Notes: generated by a model from the sequence alone, not told the origin. Positions 1-7,840 are shown, counted from the first letter of the stretch. The stretch: DNA of 12,519 nucleotides from Desulfosporosinus sp. (GCA_016278585.1 JADQBO010000023.1:1-12519), one strand, 5' to 3'. Translations and numbers: made by a program.

Positions 1-1264
1 CTGCTTCATGATAAAAAACGAGTTTCCTTTCGAAAGGGCTTATTACTCTGCTCTTCTTTTCCGGCCCGGCAATAACTCGCTCAATAGAATCTTCCACCGT
101 CTGCTGTTTAATCTGGGTTTCATTCCGACGAGCAGAAAGAAGTGCTGCTTCATTTAATAGATTTGATAAGTCCGCCCCAGTAAAGCCTGAGGTTTGACGA
201 GCAATAACTTGAAGATCAACATCTATCATCATTGGCTTGCCTTGAGCATGGACTTTAAGGATTTCTTCGCGTCCTCTAACATCTGGAACATCGACAATTA
301 CTTGCCGATCAAAACGGCCCGGACGCAAGAGGGCTGGGTCAAGGACATCGGCTCTGTTCGTAGCCGCAATAATAATAACTCCATCATTACCATTAAATCC
401 ATCCATCTCCACCAGAAGTTGGTTAAGAGTTTGTTCTCGTTCATCATGTCCGCCGCCTAAGCCTGCTCCCCTTTGCCGTCCAACAGCATCGATCTCATCA
501 ATAAAAACGATGCAAGGAGCATTTTTCTTAGCTTGTTCAAACAAATCACGAACTCGGGAAGCTCCAACTCCTACGAACATTTCTACAAAATCTGAGCCAC
601 TGATACTAAAGAACGGTACGCCTGCTTCTCCAGAAACGGCGCGAGCAAGTAAGGTTTTACCTGTTCCAGGAGGTCCAAATAACAGTACTCCCGTGGGGAT
701 CTTCGCCCCCAATTCATGGAACTTCTTAGGCATCTTCAGAAACTCAACCACTTCCTGAAGCTCCTCTTTAACCTCGTCAGCACCAGCGACATCCGCAAAT
801 GTCACCTTTTTCTTATCTTCACCAACCAAGCGTGCCTTGCTTTTCCCAAACTGCATTACTCGGTTTCCACCGCCCTGGCTTTGTTGCATCATAAAGAAGA
901 ACAAGCCAACGATAATAATAATTGGTAACATTGTAGTCAGCAGCCCAATCCACCACGGAGATTTCGGAGGTGGTTCGACAACTAGCGGAATACCACGAGC
1001 ATATAAATCCTCCGCCAGCTTTGGATCAGAGGCAATCCCAATCACCTCATGTTGTTGGTCGTCCTTCATCGTAACTGTATACTTAGTAGAATTATTATCA
1101 ACAACAGCTACTACACTTTTAACCTGTTCCTCAACAACTGCTTTTTTAAAAGCGTTATAATCTAACCCTACCTCTTTACTAACGGGAGGGGTCGACCACT
1201 TTATTAACATTATCGCCATGAGAATTATCAATACATAAATTGCCGCATTCTTGAAGATCTTCAA
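1..1264 (-). CDS. ftsH: ATP-dependent zinc metalloprotease FtsH (5' part, truncated by window edge)
   Basis: FtsH is a membrane-anchored hexameric AAA+ protease that degrades misfolded membrane proteins and short-lived regulators. Only the first 421 codons are in the window. Visible parts are a first membrane helix (about residues 7-23), an extracytoplasmic domain, a second helix (106-125), then the AAA+ module with Walker A GPPGTGKT (197-204), Walker B IVFIDEID (252-259), and the second region of homology ending LLRPGRFDR (about 312-320). The reading ends at HEA, the start of the HEAGH zinc motif, so the peptidase domain lies outside. The start is a TTG at 1264, six bases after a GAGGAGGA Shine-Dalgarno. 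No ATG precedes the first membrane helix, so TTG is strongly preferred. It follows tilS as in B. subtilis, but without an intervening phosphoribosyltransferase gene. The cut is the window edge and does not indicate a broken gene. Confidence 0.96.
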   Translation of the reverse strand, partial: MKIFKNAAIYVLIILMAIMLIKWSTPPVSKEVGLDYNAFKKAVVEEQVKSVVAVVDNNSTKYTVTMKDDQQHEVIGIASDPKLAEDLYARGIPLVVEPPPKSPWWIGLLTTMLPIIIIVGLFFFMMQQSQGGGNRVMQFGKSKARLVGEDKKKVTFADVAGADEVKEELQEVVEFLKMPKKFHELGAKIPTGVLLFGPPGTGKTLLARAVSGEAGVPFFSISGSDFVEMFVGVGASRVRDLFEQAKKNAPCIVFIDEIDAVGRQRGAGLGGGHDEREQTLNQLLVEMDGFNGNDGVIIIAATNRADVLDPALLRPGRFDRQVIVDVPDVRGREEILKVHAQGKPMMIDVDLQVIARQTSGFTGADLSNLLNEAALLSARRNETQIKQQTVEDSIERVIAGPEKKSRVISPFERKLVFYHEA

Positions 1265-1317
1265 ATATGGTCCTCCTCTCTAGTTAGGAAGTTGCCTCTT
1301 GCGAAGCAATTCTTCAT

Positions 1318-1346
1318 ATTATACCATGCAGTATCGGGTTTTACAA
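1318..1346 (-). promoter_or_regulatory. Probable sigma-A promoter of ftsH
   Basis: On the minus strand, TTGTAA (1346-1341) is followed after exactly 17 bases by a perfect TATAAT (1323-1318). The -35 hexamer is formed by the last codon and stop codon of tilS. The predicted transcription start lies about 45-50 bases upstream of the ftsH TTG. This would let ftsH be expressed independently of tilS read-through. Confidence 0.65.
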
Positions 1347-2771
1347 TGAATGCAAATTAGAACACTCCTCCCGTAGTTTGAGTACGCAGTAAATTTTTTC
1401 GTTGTCAGGGACAGCACTATATAAGTCGCTTTGACGAACGCCGGGAATCCACAGCACCTCTGTTCCATAAGCGATTAGAGGCAGCGTATTTCTTGCTTGA
1501 TCAGTTACCTTTGCTTCCTGAAAAACCTTTTTAAGAGACTTATGTCCCACACCTCTAAACCACATTCTATCTCCTTTACGCCTTGTACGACACACCAAGG
1601 ATTGCTCTGTTACCCGAGCCAACAGGTCAAAATTAAAAGCCGCTATCTTCTTTCCACATCTGTCAGGAGGAGCATTTTCAGAGGATAGATTGCATTCTTC
1701 CAATAAAGCAATCGCCATTTTCTGGTTGGGAATTTCTCCCCACTGACCCATAGCTAAGGGTATTTCTGGAAAGGGAATGCTCTGTTGGTTGGGTGTCTTA
1801 TGGGAAGAGCTAAGCCATAGACCCTCATTGGTAACCTTAACCCTCATACCTGGTAAATCTTGTACCCAACCAGGCTTTCCCTCAGAGGCCATAATCTGGG
1901 TAACATAAGCAAAGCCCAACCCCCGGGGTTCTTGGGTAACTTGCATCGCTGCCCTTCGTATCAGACGGGAGAGTATTGCAGCAGGCTCTTTAAAAACGTC
2001 AAGACTCAAGCAGATCCTTCCAAGCAAGTCTATAGAATGATAATCCCTCCAAGCACACTCTACTTGCTGGGCTAAATATTCTTCATCCCAGCGCAGAAGT
2101 TCTCCAGTACGCCCGAGAGCCTCCTGAATACGAGAATTGTAACTCCTCTCCAATTCAGGTAATAACTCTAAGCGGATCCGGTTGCGCACATAGACCGGCT
2201 CTTCATTTGAAGGATCAAGAGCGTATGGTATTGCTTCCTCCTTACAGTAATTTAGAATATCCCCTTTAAGGAAGGTCAGCAAGGGGCGAATAACTAAACC
2301 TTTACTTGGATACATTCCCGCTAAGCCCGCCGTGCCACTTCCTCTAAGTAAGCGATAGAGAATGGTCTCCGCTTGATCCCCTAAATGGTGAGCAGTGGCC
2401 AGAAGAGAGCATCCTTCCTTCTGCATGTCCTCTTTCCAACGGGCGTAGCGCCACTCTCGAGCAGCTTCTTGAAACGATTGCCCCATGTCATTAGCATGTT
2501 TTTTCGCATCGAAACGATGAATCAGGCAAGGGGTATTCCATATTTTTGCCATCTGTTGGACTAAATCTACTTCATCATCCGACTCTTTTCTAACTCCATG
2601 GTGTACATGGGTTAAAACCAGAGAAACTTCTCTGGATCTCTCCTCCTGTATATACCGCCAAAGAATATGACTTAACGCCATTGAGTCCGGCCCTCCAGAA
2701 ACAGCGACTAAAACTTTAGTTTTAGAAGGAATCAATTGAGGTAATATTTCTGTGCGCAATTGTTCGTACAT
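1341..2771 (-). CDS. tilS: tRNA(Ile)-lysidine synthetase TilS
   Basis: TilS attaches lysine to the wobble C34 of the tRNA-Ile CAU anticodon using ATP, so that the tRNA decodes AUA. It is essential in most bacteria. The 476-residue protein has the N-type PP-loop motif SGGPDS (25-30), the family motifs HHLGDQAET (128-136) and RGSGTAGLAGM (143-153), then RNRIR (196-200), a middle domain, and a TilS C-terminal domain from about residue 392 (RRKGDRMW, GHKSLKKVF). The frame is open upstream to 2936, but the extra 55 residues do not resemble TilS. The ATG at 2771 follows a purine-rich GGAAAGGGGG site and places the PP-loop at the usual distance from the N-terminus. The upstream neighbour fhs ends in a terminator, so tilS probably has its own promoter in 2772-2937, but I could not define one convincingly. 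Confidence 0.96.
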   Translation of the reverse strand: MYEQLRTEILPQLIPSKTKVLVAVSGGPDSMALSHILWRYIQEERSREVSLVLTHVHHGVRKESDDEVDLVQQMAKIWNTPCLIHRFDAKKHANDMGQSFQEAAREWRYARWKEDMQKEGCSLLATAHHLGDQAETILYRLLRGSGTAGLAGMYPSKGLVIRPLLTFLKGDILNYCKEEAIPYALDPSNEEPVYVRNRIRLELLPELERSYNSRIQEALGRTGELLRWDEEYLAQQVECAWRDYHSIDLLGRICLSLDVFKEPAAILSRLIRRAAMQVTQEPRGLGFAYVTQIMASEGKPGWVQDLPGMRVKVTNEGLWLSSSHKTPNQQSIPFPEIPLAMGQWGEIPNQKMAIALLEECNLSSENAPPDRCGKKIAAFNFDLLARVTEQSLVCRTRRKGDRMWFRGVGHKSLKKVFQEAKVTDQARNTLPLIAYGTEVLWIPGVRQSDLYSAVPDNEKIYCVLKLREECSNLHSL

Positions 2772-2937
2772 CTTGCGCCCCCTTTCCAAACCAAACAAAA
2801 AACCATAACACTCATTCGATTTCGCAGAGCATTTTGCAATTACAATAGTTATAGTTTCCACGGATAAATATAGTTTCAAACCTTCTAACCTAACTATTTT
2901 AACACTATTTTGGTTGTGTTGGTTAGTTCGGTACAAT

Positions 2938-2962
2938 AAAAAGACCCTGATTGCTCAGGGCC
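2938..2962 (-). terminator. Rho-independent terminator of fhs
   Basis: On the minus strand a 6-bp stem CCCTGA/TCAGGG with a GCAA loop (arms 2955-2960 and 2945-2950) is followed by TC and five T residues. It lies about 40 bases after the fhs stop codon. It separates fhs from tilS. Confidence 0.85.
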
Positions 2963-3001
2963 AAAAAAATCATTTCTATAAACCTAGTTTCTGATGGAAT
3001 T

Positions 3002-4762
3002 CTAGAATAATCCGCTTACTTTACCAGTCTTAGTATCAACGTCAATTCTTCTGTAAGCAGGGTCTGAACCTGTACCCGGCATCAAGCTAATTGCACCAGC
3101 CATCGGGCAAAGGAATTTTGCTCCGCCATAGACTAAGATATCACGGATTGGTAATCTCCAACCTGTCGGTACACCTTTGAGTGTAGGATCATGGGATAGG
3201 CTCAAATGCGTTTTTACCATCATGGTTGAGAAATCAGCATAATGTGGATCTGATTCAAATTTCTTCGCCTTAACTAGCGCTTCAGGAGACCAATCAACAC
3301 CATCTGCCCCGTATACTTCCTTAGCGATAAGCTCAACGCGCTCACGAAGCGGCATTTCCAATGGGTAGAGGCATTTGAATTTAGATTCTTCTTTGCAAGC
3401 ATCCATAACAGCATCTGCCAATTCTAAAGCACCATCTCCACCATGGAGCCAGTGATCAGAGTGAGCGCAGCGGGCTCCTGCATCCCCAACAATTTTCTTA
3501 ATTAAGTCAATTTCTGCTTGGGTATCCGTATAGAAACCATTAATACAAACAACTGGAACAATTCCAGATTTCTTAACGACTTTAAGGTGGTGAAGCAGGT
3601 TTGCGCACCCTTTTTCTACTAGTTCCAGATTTTCTTTGACGTATTCTTCCGGCAATGGACGACCAGGCACCACTGCAGGCCCACCACCGTGCATTTTAAG
3701 AGCACGAATCGTTGCGACCAGAACGGATACATTTGGCTTTAAACCGCCCAAACGAGCTTTTACGTTCCAAAACTTCTCAAATCCAATATCTGCCGCGAAT
3801 CCACTTTCTGTAACATGATAGTCAAACATTTTTAGTCCAAGGCGGTCAGCAATAATCGATGATTGACCGATAGCAATATTAGCAAACGGACCCGCATGAA
3901 CCATGACAGGTTGACCTTCTGCTGAGTAACAGATTGTTGGATTAATAGTATTACGCATCCAAGCGGTCATTGCACCATCAACTTCTAAATCTTTAGCTGT
4001 GACAGGTTGGCCAGTTTTACTATAAGCAACGATAATATTACCAATCCGCTCTCTGAGATCTGGAAGATCTTTAGCGACAGCCAAAATTGCCATTAACTCT
4101 GATCCGACGGCAATCCCAAACTTTGATTGCATTTGGAAACCATCTTTTTTACCACCAATACCAATAATAACATTTCTTAGGCCTTGAGCCGCGTAGTCTA
4201 TTACCCAGCCCATTTCTACATTTTTAGGATCTATATCTAAGCGCTTCAAGCCTCTTTTTGCTAACTCTTCATCCGTATAATTAGCCTCGTGCTGCATCCG
4301 AGCATTAAGAGCAACCATGCAAAGATTATGTGCATTCATAATATCATTGATATCCCCTGTGAGTCCTAAGGAAAACTCAGTCATAGGAATTAATAGAGCG
4401 TTCCCTCCGCCAGCAGCTGTCCCCTTAATGTTCATCGTTGGACCGCCAGACGGTTGACGTACTGCTCCACCAACATTTTGTCCTCTTTTAGCAAGTCCTT
4501 CAATAAGTCCAAGGGTCGTGGTAGTTTTCCCTTCCCCTAACGGTGTTGGTGTAATAGCGGTAACTTCAATATAGTTACCATCAGGTTTATCTTTTAGGCG
4601 CTCCATCATTTTAAGAAAGTCTACTTTAGGGGTTCTTCCGTGAGGAATTAGTTCATCCTTTTTAAGTGATAGTTTTTCTACCAATTCTTCCACAGTAGGC
4701 ATGTTTTTTTCGGCTTCTTCGGCGATTTGCCAGTCCTTAAGTTTAGTTGCATCCCAAGCCAT
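3002..4762 (-). CDS. fhs: Formate-tetrahydrofolate ligase, divergent subtype
   Basis: Fhs makes 10-formyl-tetrahydrofolate from formate, ATP and tetrahydrofolate. It feeds purine and formyl-Met-tRNA synthesis and, in acetogens and many anaerobes, the methyl branch of the Wood-Ljungdahl pathway. The 586-residue protein carries the P-loop TPTPLGEGKTTTT (71-83), HAGPFANIAIG (289-299), FAADIGFEKF (322-331), VLVATIRALKMHGG (347-360), and DTQAEIDLI (413-421) followed by HWLHGGDGA (437-445). These fix the family with high confidence. It is longer than the usual roughly 555-560 residues, and several signatures differ from the canonical form: RQPSGGP (102-108) where REPSLGP is usual, FSLGLTGD for INLHFTGD, and NVKAR for DIKCR. 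The stretch after residue 158 is also atypical. The start ATG at 4762 follows AAGGGAG at a slightly long spacing. The gene appears monocistronic, with its own promoter and terminator, and interrupts the conserved spoIIE-tilS order. Confidence 0.93.
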   Translation of the reverse strand: MAWDATKLKDWQIAEEAEKNMPTVEELVEKLSLKKDELIPHGRTPKVDFLKMMERLKDKPDGNYIEVTAITPTPLGEGKTTTTLGLIEGLAKRGQNVGGAVRQPSGGPTMNIKGTAAGGGNALLIPMTEFSLGLTGDINDIMNAHNLCMVALNARMQHEANYTDEELAKRGLKRLDIDPKNVEMGWVIDYAAQGLRNVIIGIGGKKDGFQMQSKFGIAVGSELMAILAVAKDLPDLRERIGNIIVAYSKTGQPVTAKDLEVDGAMTAWMRNTINPTICYSAEGQPVMVHAGPFANIAIGQSSIIADRLGLKMFDYHVTESGFAADIGFEKFWNVKARLGGLKPNVSVLVATIRALKMHGGGPAVVPGRPLPEEYVKENLELVEKGCANLLHHLKVVKKSGIVPVVCINGFYTDTQAEIDLIKKIVGDAGARCAHSDHWLHGGDGALELADAVMDACKEESKFKCLYPLEMPLRERVELIAKEVYGADGVDWSPEALVKAKKFESDPHYADFSTMMVKTHLSLSHDPTLKGVPTGWRLPIRDILVYGGAKFLCPMAGAISLMPGTGSDPAYRRIDVDTKTGKVSGLF

Positions 4763-4845
4763 TGTTTAATCCGCTCCCTTAATTTAAATTTCTACTTTCC
4801 CTATCATAAGAAACAGAAAGTGTACCCGCACCACCAGTTAACCCT

Positions 4846-4875
4846 AGTATATAAAGCGTAGGGAATATCCCTCAA
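4846..4875 (-). promoter_or_regulatory. Probable sigma-A promoter of fhs
   Basis: Minus strand TTGAGG (4875-4870), an 18-base spacer, then TATACT (4851-4846), about 85 bases upstream of the fhs start. The spacer holds the near-palindrome GGGATATTCCC (4871-4861). A 10-bp-arm palindrome touches the upstream edge of the -35. The arrangement looks like an operator-controlled promoter, but the regulator is unknown. Confidence 0.5.
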
Positions 4876-4898
4876 TATACTAATTTTGATTAGTATAT
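4875..4898. repeat. Perfect 10-bp inverted repeat upstream of the fhs promoter
   Basis: Plus strand ATATACTAAT (4875-4884), a 4-base centre, and ATTAGTATAT (4889-4898). The arms are perfect complements. The core TAGTATAT recurs at 4845-4852, over the -10 region. There is no T tract in the direction of fhs, so an operator is more likely than a terminator. Confidence 0.6.
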
Positions 4899-5132
4899 CC
4901 ACAAACGTGCTTTTAATAAAGTATAAAAATACTTTCTTCAGGGTTAGTTATTCCAAACTTTAAATTATCAATTTTCGGTTTAACAAACCGTAGGTGCTGG
5001 GCAGTCTCATAAAAAGACTTAATAGTTTGATTCGACACAAATTTCAGTTATCCTGCTTTCGGTTTAATCTTTTAAAAGGATATTTTTTCCACTGCAACTT
5101 TTTCTCTAAGAAGTATCATACGCTATAAGCGA

Positions 5133-7217
5133 TTATTCATTCCAATAGTTTTTTCTAATAACCATTATTATTCCATCATCGTCCAAAGCCCCCCCGCTTA
5201 ACCGACGTGCTTCCTGTCCGATTCCTTCCGCTAAGTCTTGAGACTTATCTATAGTCGTCTTTTCTAAGAACTCTTTAATCCAATCCCTTCCTTCTTTTAA
5301 AACATCTTGTACCCCATCCGTTAATAAAACCAACGTTTCCCCACTCTGCATTTCCTCGTCGATAACAGGAGTATCAATTTGGTTCAAGATGCCAGCAGGA
5401 AGGCTTGACGACTCAATTGTTTTTACTCCCTTCGAACCAATTATGTAAGAGGGTGATGCACCCACTTTAATTAGCTTTAAATTAGTCGATTCTAAATCAA
5501 GAATTGCCATATCGATTGTTACGAAACTTTCTTCTGGGGAACGCAATACCAAAATAGAATTCAGTGCCTGAATTGCTCCTTCTGGTTTAAACCCTGTGGT
5601 CAGAAGCTGTTCAAGAAGGGTTAATGCCGTTGCGCTCATCTTCGCAGCATTTTCCCCAACACCCATTCCATCACTCAAAATGAAAGCATGTTCCTTAGTG
5701 GAAAAGGCAATAGAAGCATAATTATCTCCGCTCATTCCATTTCCAGTTTTAGTAAAGGTAGTTACCCCTACATCAAGAAAGAATCGTCGACGACGAGCTA
5801 AATTTGATGGTTTTACTACTTCCCAATTATGCTGTGTATGAAGTTCCTTAGCTAAGTTTCCAATGACTTGCGAAACATTAAGAAATTGACGGGATAATGC
5901 CTCTTGATTGAGGATCAGACGACGGCGCCATGTCTCTTGGCTCTTCTCTTGCTCAATAATAAACTGTACTCCTAAGAGCATCTCCTTTAATCGCCCACAA
6001 TGTCGTTTCCACTCAATCGGTAAGGACTGTAACTTTACATCAGATTCCTTCTCGACCAAACTAAAAAGCTCAAAGAACATATGGTATGTTTTATAAAACT
6101 CTCGATTCCAACATACATCCATCGTCGGGCAAGAATGACATACACGCTCTACCAAAACATTCATCAGTTCCGGAACTTCTGGGCGCACCTCATAGGATTC
6201 TGCCTCTGCCGCTTGGTAGCTTAACGCGATCTGATCAAAAATTTCTGATAAGGCTTTAACTTTAGAAACCGTGGTCTCTATCTCGGGGATTACCTTTGGT
6301 TTTAGAAAATCTTTTTCGGGAGTTGCCCCGGGCCAAAGTAAAAAGAGAAAAAGACCTACTGTTGAGGAAATAAGTTGAGAGTATATTGCCTCCTGCCTTA
6401 AAAAAACTGTAAGCATCAGCATCACTGCTATAAAAGCGGTCCCGATGCCTAGTTTACCAAATTGTCGAAAGGCTCCTGTACAAAAACCTGCTAAACCATA
6501 GATTCCCGCATCGACGAGATTTTGGGTATTCGTTGATAATTGAGGCATAAAGCCAAGTAGCGCCCCTACCCCCGCCGAAGTCCCTGCTCCATAACGTTCT
6601 GAGACAAATAACGTAAAAAAACTTAAAAGCACAACAGGAAAATTAATTTCCATAACCCGAACCCCTTGAAGTCCACTAATTACACCAATGAGAATTAGGA
6701 GCCAAGCAATTCCCTGTTCACGTTGGAATTCCCCTCTCCAAATAGCTTCCTGATGACCCAATGCAAACCAAAAAATGATTGCACATCCTCCAGAGAGCAC
6801 ACCATAGAGAACAACTGTTAAAAAAGCATAAAGGTTCGGCGTGGATAAGCTAATAGCAAGAGAAGAAACTAAGACTGTTATTAAACTAGTTAGGGCAACC
6901 AAATAGATTCCCTGGTGTTTCTTCTTACGCAACGATGGCAGAAACAGCATTAAAGCAGCTAACATAGCCACACCTTGTAAAGTGAAGGATACATCGTTCA
7001 ATGAAATTAAGCCTATTAGAATACCGAGTAATCCAAAAGAAAACCCTTTCTCTCCTCTCAATATCAAGGCTGCCCCGAACGCAATACCAAAGGGATGAAG
7101 ACCTAAAATGCTTCCTCGTGCCAACAATCCTCCTAATACCAGCGGAAGAAACGCACGTTCAATTGAAATTCTGTTTCGCAGACCTTGATCGAGTTTCAAC
7201 GTTGCCCACTCTGCCAT
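5133..7217 (-). CDS. spoIIE: Stage II sporulation protein E (PP2C-type phosphatase), short form
   Basis: SpoIIE is the septal membrane phosphatase that dephosphorylates SpoIIAA and so releases sigma-F in the forespore. It also interacts with FtsZ. The 694-residue protein has a hydrophobic N-terminal third with about ten membrane segments (roughly 21-297), a cytoplasmic linker with a cysteine motif CHSCPTMDVCW (360-370), and a PP2C phosphatase domain from about 477. The metal-binding aspartates are visible in SGD (498), LSDGMG (516), LLTDG (634) and LDDDG (679-681). It is about 130 residues shorter than the 827-residue B. subtilis protein. The deficit falls between the CHSCP segment and the phosphatase domain. 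The frame is open to 7259, but the ATG at 7217 is preceded by AGAGGTGA at a good distance and begins a typical N-terminus. The gene has its own Spo0A-type promoter. Confidence 0.94.
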   Translation of the reverse strand: MAEWATLKLDQGLRNRISIERAFLPLVLGGLLARGSILGLHPFGIAFGAALILRGEKGFSFGLLGILIGLISLNDVSFTLQGVAMLAALMLFLPSLRKKKHQGIYLVALTSLITVLVSSLAISLSTPNLYAFLTVVLYGVLSGGCAIIFWFALGHQEAIWRGEFQREQGIAWLLILIGVISGLQGVRVMEINFPVVLLSFFTLFVSERYGAGTSAGVGALLGFMPQLSTNTQNLVDAGIYGLAGFCTGAFRQFGKLGIGTAFIAVMLMLTVFLRQEAIYSQLISSTVGLFLFLLWPGATPEKDFLKPKVIPEIETTVSKVKALSEIFDQIALSYQAAEAESYEVRPEVPELMNVLVERVCHSCPTMDVCWNREFYKTYHMFFELFSLVEKESDVKLQSLPIEWKRHCGRLKEMLLGVQFIIEQEKSQETWRRRLILNQEALSRQFLNVSQVIGNLAKELHTQHNWEVVKPSNLARRRRFFLDVGVTTFTKTGNGMSGDNYASIAFSTKEHAFILSDGMGVGENAAKMSATALTLLEQLLTTGFKPEGAIQALNSILVLRSPEESFVTIDMAILDLESTNLKLIKVGASPSYIIGSKGVKTIESSSLPAGILNQIDTPVIDEEMQSGETLVLLTDGVQDVLKEGRDWIKEFLEKTTIDKSQDLAEGIGQEARRLSGGALDDDGIIMVIRKNYWNE

Positions 7218-7247
7218 AATGTCACCTCTTAACCATTTATTGGTAAC

Positions 7248-7312
7248 ATTATAGCTCAAATTCTTGGCAAAGCTTGTCTAGTAACGTCAATAAAGCATAA
7301 CAACTTTCGACG
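7248..7312 (-). promoter_or_regulatory. Spo0A-type long-spacer sigma-A promoter of spoIIE with an upstream 0A-like box
   Basis: On the minus strand a perfect TATAAT (7253-7248) lies 21 bases after TAGACA (7280-7275, 5 of 6 matches to TTGACA). At the usual 17-base spacing there is no acceptable -35. A 21-22-base spacer is known for the Spo0A-activated spoIIE and spoIIG promoters of B. subtilis. CGTCGAA (7312-7306), one mismatch from the 0A box TGTCGAA, lies upstream in activator position. Activation by phosphorylated Spo0A is inferred from this layout. Confidence 0.6.
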
Positions 7313-7423
7313 TTGTTCACGATAAATCTTTCATTAATTCTCGCTTAACACTATGTACCTGGTAAATTTGCCAGCATTTTTACATTCGGTGAATAGAAAC
7401 TTGGCTAACGATAAGCTTAGAAT

Positions 7424-7449
7424 AAAAAAACCGCCTCTCGGCGGTTTTT
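7424..7449 (-). terminator. Rho-independent terminator of yabR
   Basis: Minus strand AAAAACCGCC, GAGA loop, GGCGGTTTTT, followed by further T residues. The G/C core is 7440-7444 paired with 7431-7435. It starts directly after the yabR stop codon. The A and T tracts on both sides could make it work in both directions, but nothing is transcribed toward it from the left. Confidence 0.92.
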
Positions 7450-7450
7450 C

Positions 7451-7840
7451 CTAGTATCTACTTGATCCTCTGCCTCCACGTTTTGAGTCTGTGGCACGAC
7501 GAAACTCAGTCTGGCGTTCATCACTGTCTTTAATAAACTTAGCCAATTTATCCTCAAAGGATACCGTTGGCGGAAGACGGCGTTCACGACTCACATTACG
7601 AACAGGGGGATTTGCTTGTTTGATTGAGAGTCCAATCTTCCCCTTTTCATCAACGTGAATGACCTTTACTTTAACACGATCTTGTTCCTTTAAATAATCT
7701 CGGACGTCCTTGACATAGGCATCAGCGACTTCCGAAATATGTACTAGTCCGGTAACTCTATCCGGCAATTCAATAAATGCTCCAAAATTCGTGATCCCTG
7801 TTACGACCCCTTCAACAATACTGCCAACGTCAATGGCCAT
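7451..7840 (-). CDS. yabR: S1 domain RNA-binding protein (YabR type)
   Basis: This is a 129-residue protein with one S1 RNA-binding domain at residues about 4-75. The typical S1 features are visible: VGSIVEGVVTGITNFGAFIEL, GLVHISEVAD, VKVKVIHVDEKGKIGLSIK, read here as separate blocks. The tail is basic and low-complexity, ending RGGRGSSRY, which suggests general RNA or ribosome contact. The precise role of YabR is not established. The same gene follows divIC in B. subtilis. The ATG at 7840 lies about 10-12 bases after AAGGAGGAG. A TTG three codons earlier is too close to that site. It has its own consensus promoter and a terminator immediately after the stop, so it is probably a single-gene unit. 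Confidence 0.9.
   Translation of the reverse strand: MAIDVGSIVEGVVTGITNFGAFIELPDRVTGLVHISEVADAYVKDVRDYLKEQDRVKVKVIHVDEKGKIGLSIKQANPPVRNVSRERRLPPTVSFEDKLAKFIKDSDERQTEFRRATDSKRGGRGSSRY

Larger units (their letters stand above)
4763..5132. other. 370-bp intergenic region between spoIIE and fhs, palindrome-rich
   Basis: No gene is seen here. Next to the fhs promoter there are three AT-rich or compact inverted repeats: 4875-4898, 4918-4935 (minus AAAGTAT, TTTT loop, ATACTTT) and 4976-4990 (CGGTTT, AAC, AAACCG). The 11-mer TTTCGGTTTAA occurs twice on the plus strand (4973-4983 and 5057-5067). A TGTCGAA heptamer (Spo0A-box consensus) lies on the minus strand at 5037-5031. I find no convincing terminator after spoIIE. 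The short CGCT/AGCG hairpin at 5121-5131 has no T tract. Confidence 0.6.

Noticed and set aside
837..1160. 107-codon plus-strand frame opposite ftsH
   Set aside because: It mirrors the FtsH extracytoplasmic domain, whose minus-strand reading is unambiguous. There is no plus-strand promoter or ribosome site.
2772..2936. N-terminal extension of TilS by 55 residues
   Set aside because: The extension does not resemble TilS, and the ATG at 2771 has a good ribosome site and gives the usual N-terminus.
5031..5037. Perfect Spo0A-box heptamer (minus TGTCGAA) upstream of fhs
   Set aside because: A 7-mer is expected about once or twice by chance in a window this size, and another copy occurs within the ftsH coding region near 975. 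It also lies over 150 bases from the fhs promoter.
4763..5132. ZTP, THF or c-di-GMP riboswitch upstream of fhs
   Set aside because: ZTP riboswitches are known upstream of fhs genes, so I looked for their conserved GGUCGUG and CCGCCUGGGC-type cores in the right order on the minus strand and did not find them. A covariance-model scan would settle this.
7321..7380. Sigma-H promoter upstream of spoIIE
   Set aside because: A GAAT-containing -10-like motif exists, but the -35 match and spacing are poor. The 21-bp-spacer sigma-A promoter explains expression better.
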